Below, one piece after another: positions 44,534 through 64,000 of a DNA stretch of 64,000 bases; within the stretch, counting starts at the first letter, position 1, and each line of letters starts with the position of its first letter. A model generated the notes under the pieces. It had not been told where the DNA came from. It ran no database searches and saw only the letters and a list, made by a program, of their open reading frames with translations. A program made the translations under genes and the position numbers. The DNA comes from Branchiostoma floridae (taxonomy: Eukaryota; Chordata; Leptocardii; Amphioxiformes; Branchiostomatidae). The DNA lies in assembly GCF_000003815.2 (NCBI RefSeq), contig NC_049979.1:12562766-12626765 (forward strand), read 5' to 3'.

Positions 44534-47500
44534 AGTTTGTATCATATTTGTCAGCTGCATTAACACTGAGTCTGACATCAATTGTACACTGGATACAGTT
44601 CTCTAATTGACAGCATCCCGGGCAAAAGAAATCGGGTCTGTGTTGACCTCTGGCTCATGATGCATGAGCTTTGCCTTCCAAAGCCTTCCAAAGGGTTATG
44701 TGTATAATTACAGTGACATCAGTCTTGTGAATGTGTGAATCAGTATTCCCCCAGGAGGTGTATATCATTTTGAAGTAAATGCACCGGCACTGCATGTAAA
44801 GGTTTTTGATGGCCAAGGAAGACTGAACATTGGTATGCTTAGTTGAAGCAAGGAGGTTGAAGTGCATCAGCTGAGTGAGATAGTTGAGATGGTTTCTCAG
44901 ATATTTATATGTTGATCCCTTCCATATGTTCCAGGACTGTAAGATAGACTGGGCGTATGTCTGGAATATTCTAGGCTTTAAGTCTAAGTCTAAAAATGTA
45001 TTTTGGATAAACAGCTGTCCCATTGAAGTTTTAGTGCTGTAGAAAATTCTTCAGTTACTTTGGAAAAAGAAGTAAGCAATGACATGTCATACCAGGCTTA
45101 TTTAAAATGAACTGTAACAAAAATTTGATAGTCAGTGATATCTTGTCCAAAGTTTCTATGATAAAAGATGGCCAGGCTGCAACTACATGTATCTGTCACA
45201 CTGGAAGTTTAGATGCAAAATGTGTTGGTGTTTGTTCTTTATGGTGAACTATGACCAGGGACACATGATTGAGCTGTTTGTCTAGCCTGGTGGATCTCAA
45301 GATAAGGTCTGGTGTTGTCAGGAATCCTCTCCCACAGGGCAGGTATGGGAAGGTGTGTCACTTGGGGCCCTCTAAATTTTGCAGAATGTATGGGTATCTT
45401 TTTTTCCTTAAACAATAGTTTTCAGACATCACTTATAAGTCACAACAGTTCTGATGATATGCTTTTTCGTCAAAATTTTTTGTAAGTTAACTTGTACCGG
45501 GTATGTCCCCGGCCAATTACATAGAGTAGGTATGAATAACATATGATCAATGATGTTTTTCATGCTATCATGGAACAACATTTGATGTTTGCCTTCCATT
45601 GCAAAATTTCTAAATCTATTGGTAACCTCTAAATCCTTTATTTGGTATTTTAAAGAATATGCTGAAACATGTATTACAAAACTAATAGCAAGGTGGTACA
45701 GTAGTACCGTAACCGTACACACATGCTTGGTCTTACAAAACAATTTTGTGATGTGTGTCTTAATTGCGCCATTTTCAACTAGCTTTAGTTGCCAAATGCA
45801 AATGCACAGTGTATCATATAACTTATCATGGACAATATATTTGTTAATGATATTTCAACTGGATACCTGTCATTAATTCAGCCAGGCACAGGCTGAATCA
45901 ATCTGCCTTACATTAAAATCACTTTTACAAAGTAGAAAATTCTCCAGTCATCTAACTTAAGGACTATAACACCCAATTCAGTTAGGATGGCAGGAGTACC
46001 AGTATAACTATAAGAAATTCTTTTGTGAAGGCTTTTGTGAAGTTGTTCCACTTTGTTCCTGGCTACCATAAACCACCTGTTCTGGATGGCTGGGTGTGTG
46101 CATGATCTAGGGTACCAGATGGTAAAATGCTTCACTCAACTGATCAGAGATAGGTATTCCCATGCAGCATGGGTTACATATCACTTTGAAACTGGAACCC
46201 TGGAGTGGCTGTCACATCTCTTTAGAGTGGCTCCTAGCTTGTAGACATGACAAACAGCTGTTTCTTTGAAGTTTTCCAATCCACTACCAGCAAAATCACT
46301 ATCTGAAGTAATATGATGCATTGATATATGTCAACACTGTATGCATAGCATCACTGGTAGAATGGGAAATGCATATGATAGAAGTTATGTTTTTAATTAC
46401 TGAATTGTGTTCTTAGCAGAGGTCATAGTATGGGACATGTTATTGTATTGCATGACATGATAGTGACAGACTGACAGATGATTAATAGTCAAATTATTGT
46501 TTTCAACTCACTGAATCTTAAGTATCCAGCACCATCAGTTTTAATGAAGATTTTATCTCTAACTTTTGATTTCTGATAAAATGTTGATCCTGTCTACTTG
46601 AAATTTTCTCATGTGTAAGTAACTGTAACCCTTTCAACTGAAATATCACACATCACTGATATATCATCAGCAATGCACTATAGGACTGACACCTTCCTGG
46701 TACTTGGTTACATCAGATTCTGTCAGCTTAGTGTGATGATTTGATTGCTACACTGTGTCACTAAACATGCTGCTTGGAGCTGTTGTCACATCACTGATCA
46801 ATGGCCTCCTGGGACTATGAAGTCATCCATGCTCATCAAAACTCATGTTACTCTGTACCTCAGCATTGATTAGTGCACCTTTTGTATCACTGTGCATCAC
46901 CCTTGCTCCAAAATCACAGATCATTCCAATTGTCTGTTATTAAGAGTAACGTACAGTAGCTTATATGTTATAGGTGGCAATATAGATTCTAAGGTGCATA
47001 AAATATGTATTTATTTTGCACTAACTTGACTAAGTGTAATCTTAATCTATTCATACATATATATTTACATATTTTTTATATAATCTTGTAATGTAATATA
47101 TAACAGACAAATGTACATGAAATGTACCTGAACATGGACAGACTATCATGGCAGCTTTGGACAATGTGAGGTAATGCTACCACTGTGATTATAATATAAG
47201 GAATATCAACTTCAACTTTGGCAGTCCAGTCTCAGGAGACCATCTGTGTGCCTCTGGAAGGTTGTCCTTGTAATATAAGGAAATGATAAATAGACCATAA
47301 CCCTCATGATGGCCTCATCTCAGAAAGTATGCACTCACTAAGGCTTATTTCTTTAAAGACATATTGTACCGTCTTAAGATAAAATTTGATTAAGAAAATT
47401 AGATTTATAAAATCTTGTTCTTTGATTTAACTTGAGGCATGATTTCTGTAAGAATTTCTAGATGCTAAAAACAATTGTTAGTTAAGCATTTTTCAGATAG

Positions 47501-47903
47501 AGGCAGACAACTTGATTAGTATGATTACTGATATGTGTGTTTTAGATACTAGAACAGCTATGAAAAATGCATGATGCATCTTGATATTCCTCACACAGAA
47601 TACATTGAGTATGTGCCAGTGACTCATGACAGTCACCTCCATTTGGATTTGGGCCACTTAAAGTAATACAAGGCAATTGAACCATCTTACGGCCACTGGT
47701 AAGAAAGATATTCATCTTTATGCTCCTACTACAAGGCTGCTAGGAACAACCAAAGGCATGATGATTGACTCAGTGATGCACATGTCTTGTTTTTTTCAAC
47801 CTAGGCTAAGAATTGGTCTCTCCAATATTGTTTTCCAAAAAAAATTGACATATGCATTACTCCATATACAGTGACCACTGTTCACATAACTTAGATTTCA
47901 TCA

Positions 47904-48568
47904 NNNNNNNNNNNNNNNNNNNNNNNNNNNNNNNNNNNNNNNNNNNNNNNNNNNNNNNNNNNNNNNNNNNNNNNNNNNNNNNNNNNNNNNNNNNNNNNNN
48001 NNNNNNNNNNNNNNNNNNNNNNNNNNNNNNNNNNNNNNNNNNNNNNNNNNNNNNNNNNNNNNNNNNNNNNNNNNNNNNNNNNNNNNNNNNNNNNNNNNNN
48101 NNNNNNNNNNNNNNNNNNNNNNNNNNNNNNNNNNNNNNNNNNNNNNNNNNNNNNNNNNNNNNNNNNNNNNNNNNNNNNNNNNNNNNNNNNNNNNNNNNNN
48201 NNNNNNNNNNNNNNNNNNNNNNNNNNNNNNNNNNNNNNNNNNNNNNNNNNNNNNNNNNNNNNNNNNNNNNNNNNNNNNNNNNNNNNNNNNNNNNNNNNNN
48301 NNNNNNNNNNNNNNNNNNNNNNNNNNNNNNNNNNNNNNNNNNNNNNNNNNNNNNNNNNNNNNNNNNNNNNNNNNNNNNNNNNNNNNNNNNNNNNNNNNNN
48401 NNNNNNNNNNNNNNNNNNNNNNNNNNNNNNNNNNNNNNNNNNNNNNNNNNNNNNNNNNNNNNNNNNNNNNNNNNNNNNNNNNNNNNNNNNNNNNNNNNNN
48501 NNNNNNNNNNNNNNNNNNNNNNNNNNNNNNNNNNNNNNNNNNNNNNNNNNNNNNNNNNNNNNNNNNNN
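47904..48568. other. Assembly gap
   Basis: A run of 665 undetermined bases in HEATR5 intron 1, next to a palindrome (ACCAAGGAGGTT arms) that may have hindered assembly. Confidence 0.99.
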
Positions 48569-49410
48569 GGAGGGGTGCTACCAAGGAGGTTGAACCTCCT
48601 TGGTGCTACTATTGTTGTATATGCTGCTTACTACAACTACCGGTATCCCCCCTGGAAAAGATATTTACAAAATAGAGTATCAAAGGCTGAAAACAAACTG
48701 CTATGTGCTAACAATGGGCTGATTAAAAATGCAACAGTATGATGTTCTTGTTGCTGCCAACCATAGCTCATTACTAGTAGGTCCCTTAAGCTTCACACTT
48801 GGTGCTGCTCTTAGTCAATCATACATCGCTGAGGTTGATGGCCAGGTAGCTATACTTGACCCTGTACAAGCTCCACTTGAATGCAGTGCAAAGAACGGTA
48901 GGGACCCCACTCACCTTGTCAGTGCCACTTGCATGTTGAGGGTTAATGTTCCTCTAGATTACTTGAAATACATTTTGTAATTCAAAAACATTAGATTGGG
49001 CTTCTCTGTGAAGTCAAGCTGGAATCTGACATCTTGATGTTTTAATTATATTCATGTCTGCTCAAATGCCGCTGATAACTCTAGTCTTGAAAAATTGCCT
49101 AGTTTGATATAACCAGAATCCTGAAGACTTTTATGAATTGTTTGTTTGTTTGAGCCTTTATTTACTCATGAAAAACTCAAATTGGCATGCTTTAAGCCTT
49201 GGGATGGGATGTCATAAGAGAAGAGGTATTTCCCTGGATATAGCCTTTCTGAGATCAGACTTCCATCAATTATGTGGCGCCAGTGTCCTGGTGTGTCTCC
49301 CTCTCAGTCCCTTGACATGGCATGGTTGTTGGGGGCCTGGGCACTCTGCTTTCCCTTTCCATGGTCTCAGCAAAGTTCATATTGGTCCACACTGTAAGTT
49401 TGGGAGACAA

Positions 49411-51244
49411 GGTCTCATTGATGAGTTTCTTCTTTCCATAGACTTCTATGTTATAATTCGTGGTTTAAATGGGCGCGTTCATAATGAAGCTGCGTGAAAT
49501 TTCAGCAGATTTTTCATTCTATGTCGAGCACATTTACCCTATATCGTGGGAAAAAATTGCCAATGTAAACTATACGTAGGAACTTTTTTTATAGCAATTA
49601 CAAACTACGATTAGTCAATCCCCACAAAAGGCACTTTTTCGCTGCTATTGTACAACCGCACCACTCAGAAACCACGACTGTGTACCTCCGACCTAGCGCG
49701 CGGCTGCAAAACTTTACCTGCTAATTTCTTCAGTTACAAATAAGCTTTCACCAATCTAACTTTTGAGATCAGTTCCGCTGGCTAAAAGGGAATTTCTCAC
49801 CGCTAAAAACATGCGTCCGTGCAGCCGTTCATTTTTGGCTCGGATCTCTTTTAGGGTGTCCACTCGCGGAGTAATACATCAATGAGACCTTAAGTTTAAT
49901 GTATTATTGAAAAAATCTATCAAAGGAAAGAATGTCGTTTTCTTCATCATCTCTGAAAGTTTGGGTGTCTTACGTTAATGAATTAGCCTCTGGGAGGTAA
50001 TTATGTACGAGATCGTGATAGGCATGAAAGCGCCACCTAGCGGCGGACAAAGGCCAATGTTCGGGACAAAGTGCAAAGGCGTCGAGACTGACGCTTTTGA
50101 CGTGTCGCAAAGACTCATTAGATCAGTCTGTGTATGAGTTTGACTGAGTAGTGTTCTCTTTGTGACTTTGTCTTTGTTTAATTGGAATATATCTCAGAGA
50201 ATAGTCGTGTAAATATCAGCACGACAGGCACGACGAGATTCATCCGGATCTTTCTACGTAAAATAAACGGTTCTATAGAGGATCGGGTGAAGGTACTATA
50301 GCTCATAAAGTCAAAACAGAGCTTAACGACTAGAAATTGATGTTAGCTGCGTTTCAAGCTCCCTTATACCAGAGGCGGGCAAGCCGAACTGAGCCTTTTT
50401 GATTGGCCTTTTATAGGTGTCGCCTAGCCCGGGGTTTGGGGGGGGGGGGGGGTGGAGGGGCGTTCGAGAGAAGGCGGCGATTGCAAAAAATAACTTGGAT
50501 GCAGTTTGCATAAAAAAAGATAGCTTTAGAACCTTATTCCTCTTTCAAATAGCTTCTATATCCAGTAGAGTGTGATACAAGAAAAATAACAATAGTAACG
50601 CCCCTTGGAAATGTAGACCCGTCCGTTACCATGGTAACGGAAATAGATACACGGCGTAATCTGCAGCCAAGAAATGCGGGGTGGCGCCCGGTTACAAACC
50701 CTTTTCAAATTTTTGCTCCAGTGCTATTCCTTGATTTTTTATGAATATTTTTCATTTTTATTTAAGGTCTCATTGATGAGTTTCTTCTTTCCATAGACTT
50801 CTATGTTATAATTCGTGGTTTAAATGGGCGCGTTCATAATGAAGCTGCGTGAAATTTCAGCAGATTTTTCATTCTATGTCGAGCACATTTACCCTATATC
50901 GTGGGAAAAAATTGCCAATGTAAACTATACGTAGGAACTTTTTTTATAGCAATTACAAACTACGATTAGTCAATCCCCACAAAAGGCACTTTTTCGCTGC
51001 TATTGTACAACCGCACCACTCAGAAACCACGACTGTGTACCTCCGACCTAGCGCGCGGCTGCAAAACTTTACCTGCTAATTTCTTCAGTTACAAATAAGC
51101 TTTCACCAATCTAACTTTTGAGATCAGTTCCGCTGGCTAAAAGGGAATTTCTCACCGCTAAAAACATGCGTCCGTGCAGCCGTTCATTTTTGGCTCGGAT
51201 CTCTTTTAGGGTGTCCACTCGCGGAGTAATACATCAATGAGACC
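49411..51244. mobile_element. Element with two identical 479-bp direct repeats around 876 bp
   Basis: The repeats 49411-49889 and 50766-51244 read the same base for base. Each begins GGTCTCATTGATG and ends with its complement CATCAATGAGACC. ACAA occurs just outside both outer ends (49407-49410 and 51245-51248). Inside, TTAA follows the left copy and precedes the right copy. The 876-bp interior has no useful frame, and no tRNA primer site or polypurine tract next to the repeats. It could be a miniature LTR-like element, or two copies of one MITE with material between them. Confidence 0.85.
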
Positions 51245-52650
51245 ACAATGAGCAGAAAGTTTAGATTGAAAAGGAAGTCTGTTAGTGCATTATTGTTAAG
51301 TTACTGACTGGTGTTGTATCTTCTTGGTGAAGTCTTCAACTATAGGAAAAAAATAAAATCATGCGTTATATCTATCTCTTAAGCTGTCTAATTGCTTGAT
51401 TGCAAGATTCCACTTTCCAAGACGTCTTGGCTTTTCCATTTTTTTCAACACAGCTTCTACATAGCCATATTTATGCACAAGCATTATGGCAAGGGGAATA
51501 TGTAGGTGAAGATGACATCAACATGAAATGAGTGTGTGGGATGTTATTGATTGCCTGGCTGCTCTGGGCCCTGGGTTAATGCAACACCAGCCACTCTTAT
51601 TTGTCACACACAGCAGGCGCTGAGAAGATTGGAGGTTTAATCTTTATGGTGTGACTTTCTTATCACAACACGCTTTTCACAGGTTATCCATCATGAGAAC
51701 ATAGCTGTGTCTGTATAAAGGCCATGTTCTGCTAATAGTAAGGCATCAATGTTCGTAGCTGGGAGAAGATCATTAGTCATGTAGGCCCATATATTACATA
51801 TTCATGTATGCTTGTAGAATTGATGCTTTACATAAAGGGCATGTGGAAAGTACTTGGTTGATGTGGTCCTGATAATAGATTCACAAGAAAGAAGAATTCA
51901 TGGCAAGAAGGTTTCCATGTAAATTTTATGGTCAATTGGGGATCATGTACATGTGGTATAGGATTTTTATGGAAGCAAATCTAGTGCTACCGCCTAACCC
52001 ACAAACCTATTGCTGTGAGCTTTCCCCAGTTATTTACTACCTAATGAACATTCTGTTAGAATGGGAATTAGGGCAACTAGGAAAGATCTGAGGAGTGTGA
52101 TAGTCTATCAATATTACACGTGCATAACCAATAGCTCCTTATAGATCAGTGAGAGGACTGCAGTTATGTACTAAATCACTAATGGATCTGTCAGACCAAC
52201 ATGTTCAAACTGTGCAAAGGTCACAGAACAGTTAAAAAGCTTGAATCATTAAATGCATTTAACAGGTTTGTACTGTTGTAGTATGTTGTGTATTACATAT
52301 ATTGTATATATGTACTGATTACTCGTGAGCATGAAAGACTGGAATGTGATGGTTAAGGGAGAGTACCAGTCTGCTGGACCAGGACTGAACTCCCTACAAC
52401 ATCCAAGAACTGATGTTAAAAATCTGAAAGTCGTGAACCGAGTCCAAAAAGTCTGGTTTGGAGTTTTTACTATGGCGACTGAGGTGATAAAAGATACATG
52501 CAACTACTGAACTAGCTTATGTTTGATGAACATTTAAGTGTTTTTAATGTCTGCTCTGCTTGTTAATCACTGACAAAAACGGCATAAAAAAATTAGTGCA
52601 ACATTAAAATGTCAATATAATGATTTAACAAAGCCAAATAAGACAGAATC

Positions 52651-52686
52651 AGGTCCAGGTTCAGGTACAGATCTGAACCTGGACCT
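52651..52686. repeat. Short palindrome
   Basis: The arms AGGTCCAGGTTCAG and CTGAACCTGGACCT are separated by 8 bp. Confidence 0.6.
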
Positions 52687-52822
52687 AAACAAGGATTTAG
52701 ACTTGATTAAGCCAGTCCGGTATTCACACCTAGTGATGTCTTCATCACTGGGGTCTATTAGTGTTACCGGTACTGGTGCTTTTGTAAAGATGTGATAACA
52801 TTTGACATTGTACTGTAGTCAC

Positions 52823-52900
52823 TCTGTATCTGTATCTGTCTGTATCTGTATCTGTATCTATATAGCCGGTATAACCGCCGTTTGGCGTAACACACCAGCT
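52823..52900. repeat. Copy of the TGTATC...AGCCGGTATAAC repeat
   Basis: A long run of CTGTAT units leads into TATAGCCGGTATAACCGCC and ends GTAACACACCAGCT, matching 10739-10803 almost exactly. Confidence 0.75.
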
Positions 52901-54564
52901 AAATTCTGATTCTGGGGTCAGCCAGCTCTTGTATGGTGGTAAACATCTGACTTGTGTGAATTTTTACCGGGCAGTGTTGTTGTAACCAGGCTGTGATGGC
53001 ACCAAGTCAGCAGTGTGAAAATCTGAGTAAGCATGTTATTTCCACGCACTGCCTCTGTAGGGTACGGACCTTGAGCTATTTCAAAATCAAGTTGCTGCCC
53101 AACCCAGATGTGCATTAGCCTTGGCACTAATCCTGTCCCCTGGAGATGAAAAACAACGATATCCAAGGGACACAGGCAGACTTGCACTGAACTGGATGAG
53201 GAAAAAAGCAACGCCAATTTCAGCAGCTATAGTTAGTAACTCTCCGGTTCAAGTATACGGTACATATCTGTACCAATTGCCGCATCCTCCATGTATTTAA
53301 GTAAAAGTAAAACATTCAAATGTTAGCCTGATTTAATTGCGCTTCTTAGGCCCGTCCTACATTGCCGCGCCCAATGCGGGGAGGAGCCTACCAGCTCCGG
53401 ATAGCGGAGTTTGCATTACACAGACTATTCAAACACCAATTGATAACTGCTTTATGTTGTCTCATATGTTCCATTGTTGTGTTCAAGTTTCCTGTATTAA
53501 TTTACTTCCACTCTGCCTAATGGAATCTTAGACGGAAAGACTTGCTGTATCCATTATGCATGGATGTAATTAGTATGGATTTTTGTCCTAATAGCTCAGA
53601 AATTGCACTATTGCTTGCTATGTACTGTATTAAAGACAACCATCTATCTACTTGTCCAATAGTCATTAGAACTTTGAAGTAGGTTTGCAGGAGAGTTTAA
53701 GTTTAACTTGAAATGATGTTCTAGGGCAGATTATGTACCGTAAAGTCTAAAGCGTGTCTAATGCACCAGGCAGTTAGTTGTATTTCTCAGCCTGGTTCAT
53801 GTCTGTGTTAACTTTGATGTTGAACCTTACTGCATTTATACTAGTATTGAGTACTGAGCAGGTGAAGTGATTCAGATTAGGTATCATTACTCACAAATGT
53901 AAAAGTTTCTTGGATCACAAACTGTTTCTGACAGATTTTGGAATGACTAGCATGTTGGATAGCTGAAGAATGATAAACAAACATGTAGCTCTTAGCAACT
54001 GTAATCAATATGTTTTTGCTTTCATGGCAACAACATTACCATATGAGTCTTAGGGTTGGACTAGTTCCATGTCATTAATGTTTTATAGCAGAACTCAGAG
54101 CAATTTGTCCTGTTGTGAGTTGATAGTGATTTGTAGAAATAATATTGTATATTTGTATATGTCGACCTAAGCAGCCTATGGTCTGTATATGCTGTGTTTT
54201 AGATATGTATTTGCTGCTCTGCCCTGTGTCATCATGTTAATGCCTTGCAACACAGATAGAATTTCAGTACCAAGGACAGGGTATGGGGCTGACAAAGTTG
54301 AAGTAGACAGATGCTATAGCCTTGATTGAATCAATGTCAGGAAACAAGGTGTTAGGTAAGTCAATAATAGAGCAGACCTTACCAAATTACAGGGGACTTT
54401 ATCGTTTGTCTGGTTGTCAATGTCTGCAGCTACTTGTGTCTGGGTGATTACACCTCATGTCATTCCACGGGAAGCAGGAGGGCTTAACGGCCGCACCTTT
54501 TTGTTCCAGATGTAGAGCTGTGATTGTCTAAGGTACCAACTATCGATACTGAGAGAAGGGAAAG

Positions 54565-63857
<9,293 letters not shown>

Positions 63858-64000
63858 GTAAGATGGAGACCATTAGTAATTTGTTTTTTGTTTTGTTTCT
63901 TAAATGTTTGTTCAGTTGATATACAAAAATGTAAGTGTACTGTGTCTACCCTTATCTTATAGTTATACAGCCAAGCGATCATCTTATGCTACTGCACATA

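Larger units (their letters stand above)
43077..54509 (+). other. Inferred 11.4-kb intron 1 of HEATR5
   Basis: It contains a MITE (44193-44533), an assembly gap (47904-48568), a 25-bp palindrome next to the gap (48580-48604), the 479-bp direct-repeat element (49411-51244), a G run (~50438-50452), a short palindrome (52651-52686) and a TGTATC repeat (52823-52900). Between these the sequence is AT-rich, and no exon was recognised on either strand. The frames at 48569-48980 are unlike anything I know. Confidence 0.5.

Noticed and set aside
48569-48980. Two adjacent open frames after the large gap
   Set aside because: No family similarity, no splice context, and they overlap a palindrome next to the gap.
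49411-51244. A standard LTR retrotransposon
   Set aside because: No TG...CA ends, primer-binding site, polypurine tract or gag/pol remnant. It was left unclassified instead.

Overview
This is intron-rich animal nuclear DNA, most likely from a cephalochordate (amphioxus). The basis is the mix of short conserved exons with strong similarity to vertebrate proteins, a vertebrate-like head-to-head gene pair (GPATCH11/HEATR5), and a dense load of small terminal-inverted-repeat transposons and tRNA- or 5S-derived SINEs. Species is an inference: no marker gene fixes it, and another invertebrate deuterostome is not excluded. There are three assembly gaps (13352-13559, 29948-30078, 47904-48568).

Layout: (1) 426-600, minus: first coding exon of a mitochondrial pyruvate carboxylase, running off the left edge. 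(2) 4958-13951, plus: an 11-exon TAF6L gene. (3) 15984-20854, minus: a 7-exon gene for a 249-residue secreted or surface protein with two WAP domains alternating with two small cysteine knots; I know no named orthologue. (4) 24519-29742, plus: a 4-exon LC3 gene of the LC3C type. (5) 32708-38324, plus: a 10-exon ILVBL/HACL2 gene. (6) 39176-42814, minus: a 7-exon GPATCH11 gene. (7) from about 42950 to beyond the right edge, plus: a HEATR5 gene, with a probable untranslated first exon, an 11.4 kb first intron, and 13 coding exons visible. All exon junctions were read by eye from splice signals, reading phase and family similarity. Phases close exactly in every complete gene.

The genes share no single pathway. 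They cover mitochondrial anaplerosis (PC), SAGA/PCAF-type chromatin co-activation (TAF6L), protease inhibition or extracellular matrix (WAP protein), autophagy (LC3C), ER 2-hydroxyacyl-CoA cleavage (ILVBL), an RNA-helicase cofactor family (GPATCH11) and AP-1/clathrin traffic (HEATR5). The GPATCH11/HEATR5 divergent arrangement matches the human order on chromosome 2p22 as I recall it, and suggests an ancient shared promoter.

Most of the non-coding interest is in mobile elements whose ends and target-site duplications can be read directly. They include a 1.55 kb TTAA-flanked foldback with roughly 0.6 kb arms inside TAF6L, two apparently identical 479-bp direct repeats enclosing 876 bp in HEATR5 intron 1, and a 5S-rRNA-derived SINE. 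There are several MITE families with 2-, 5- and 9-10-bp duplications. I saw no defence island, CRISPR array or other multi-gene system. The most novel items are the WAP/knot protein and the transposon architectures.
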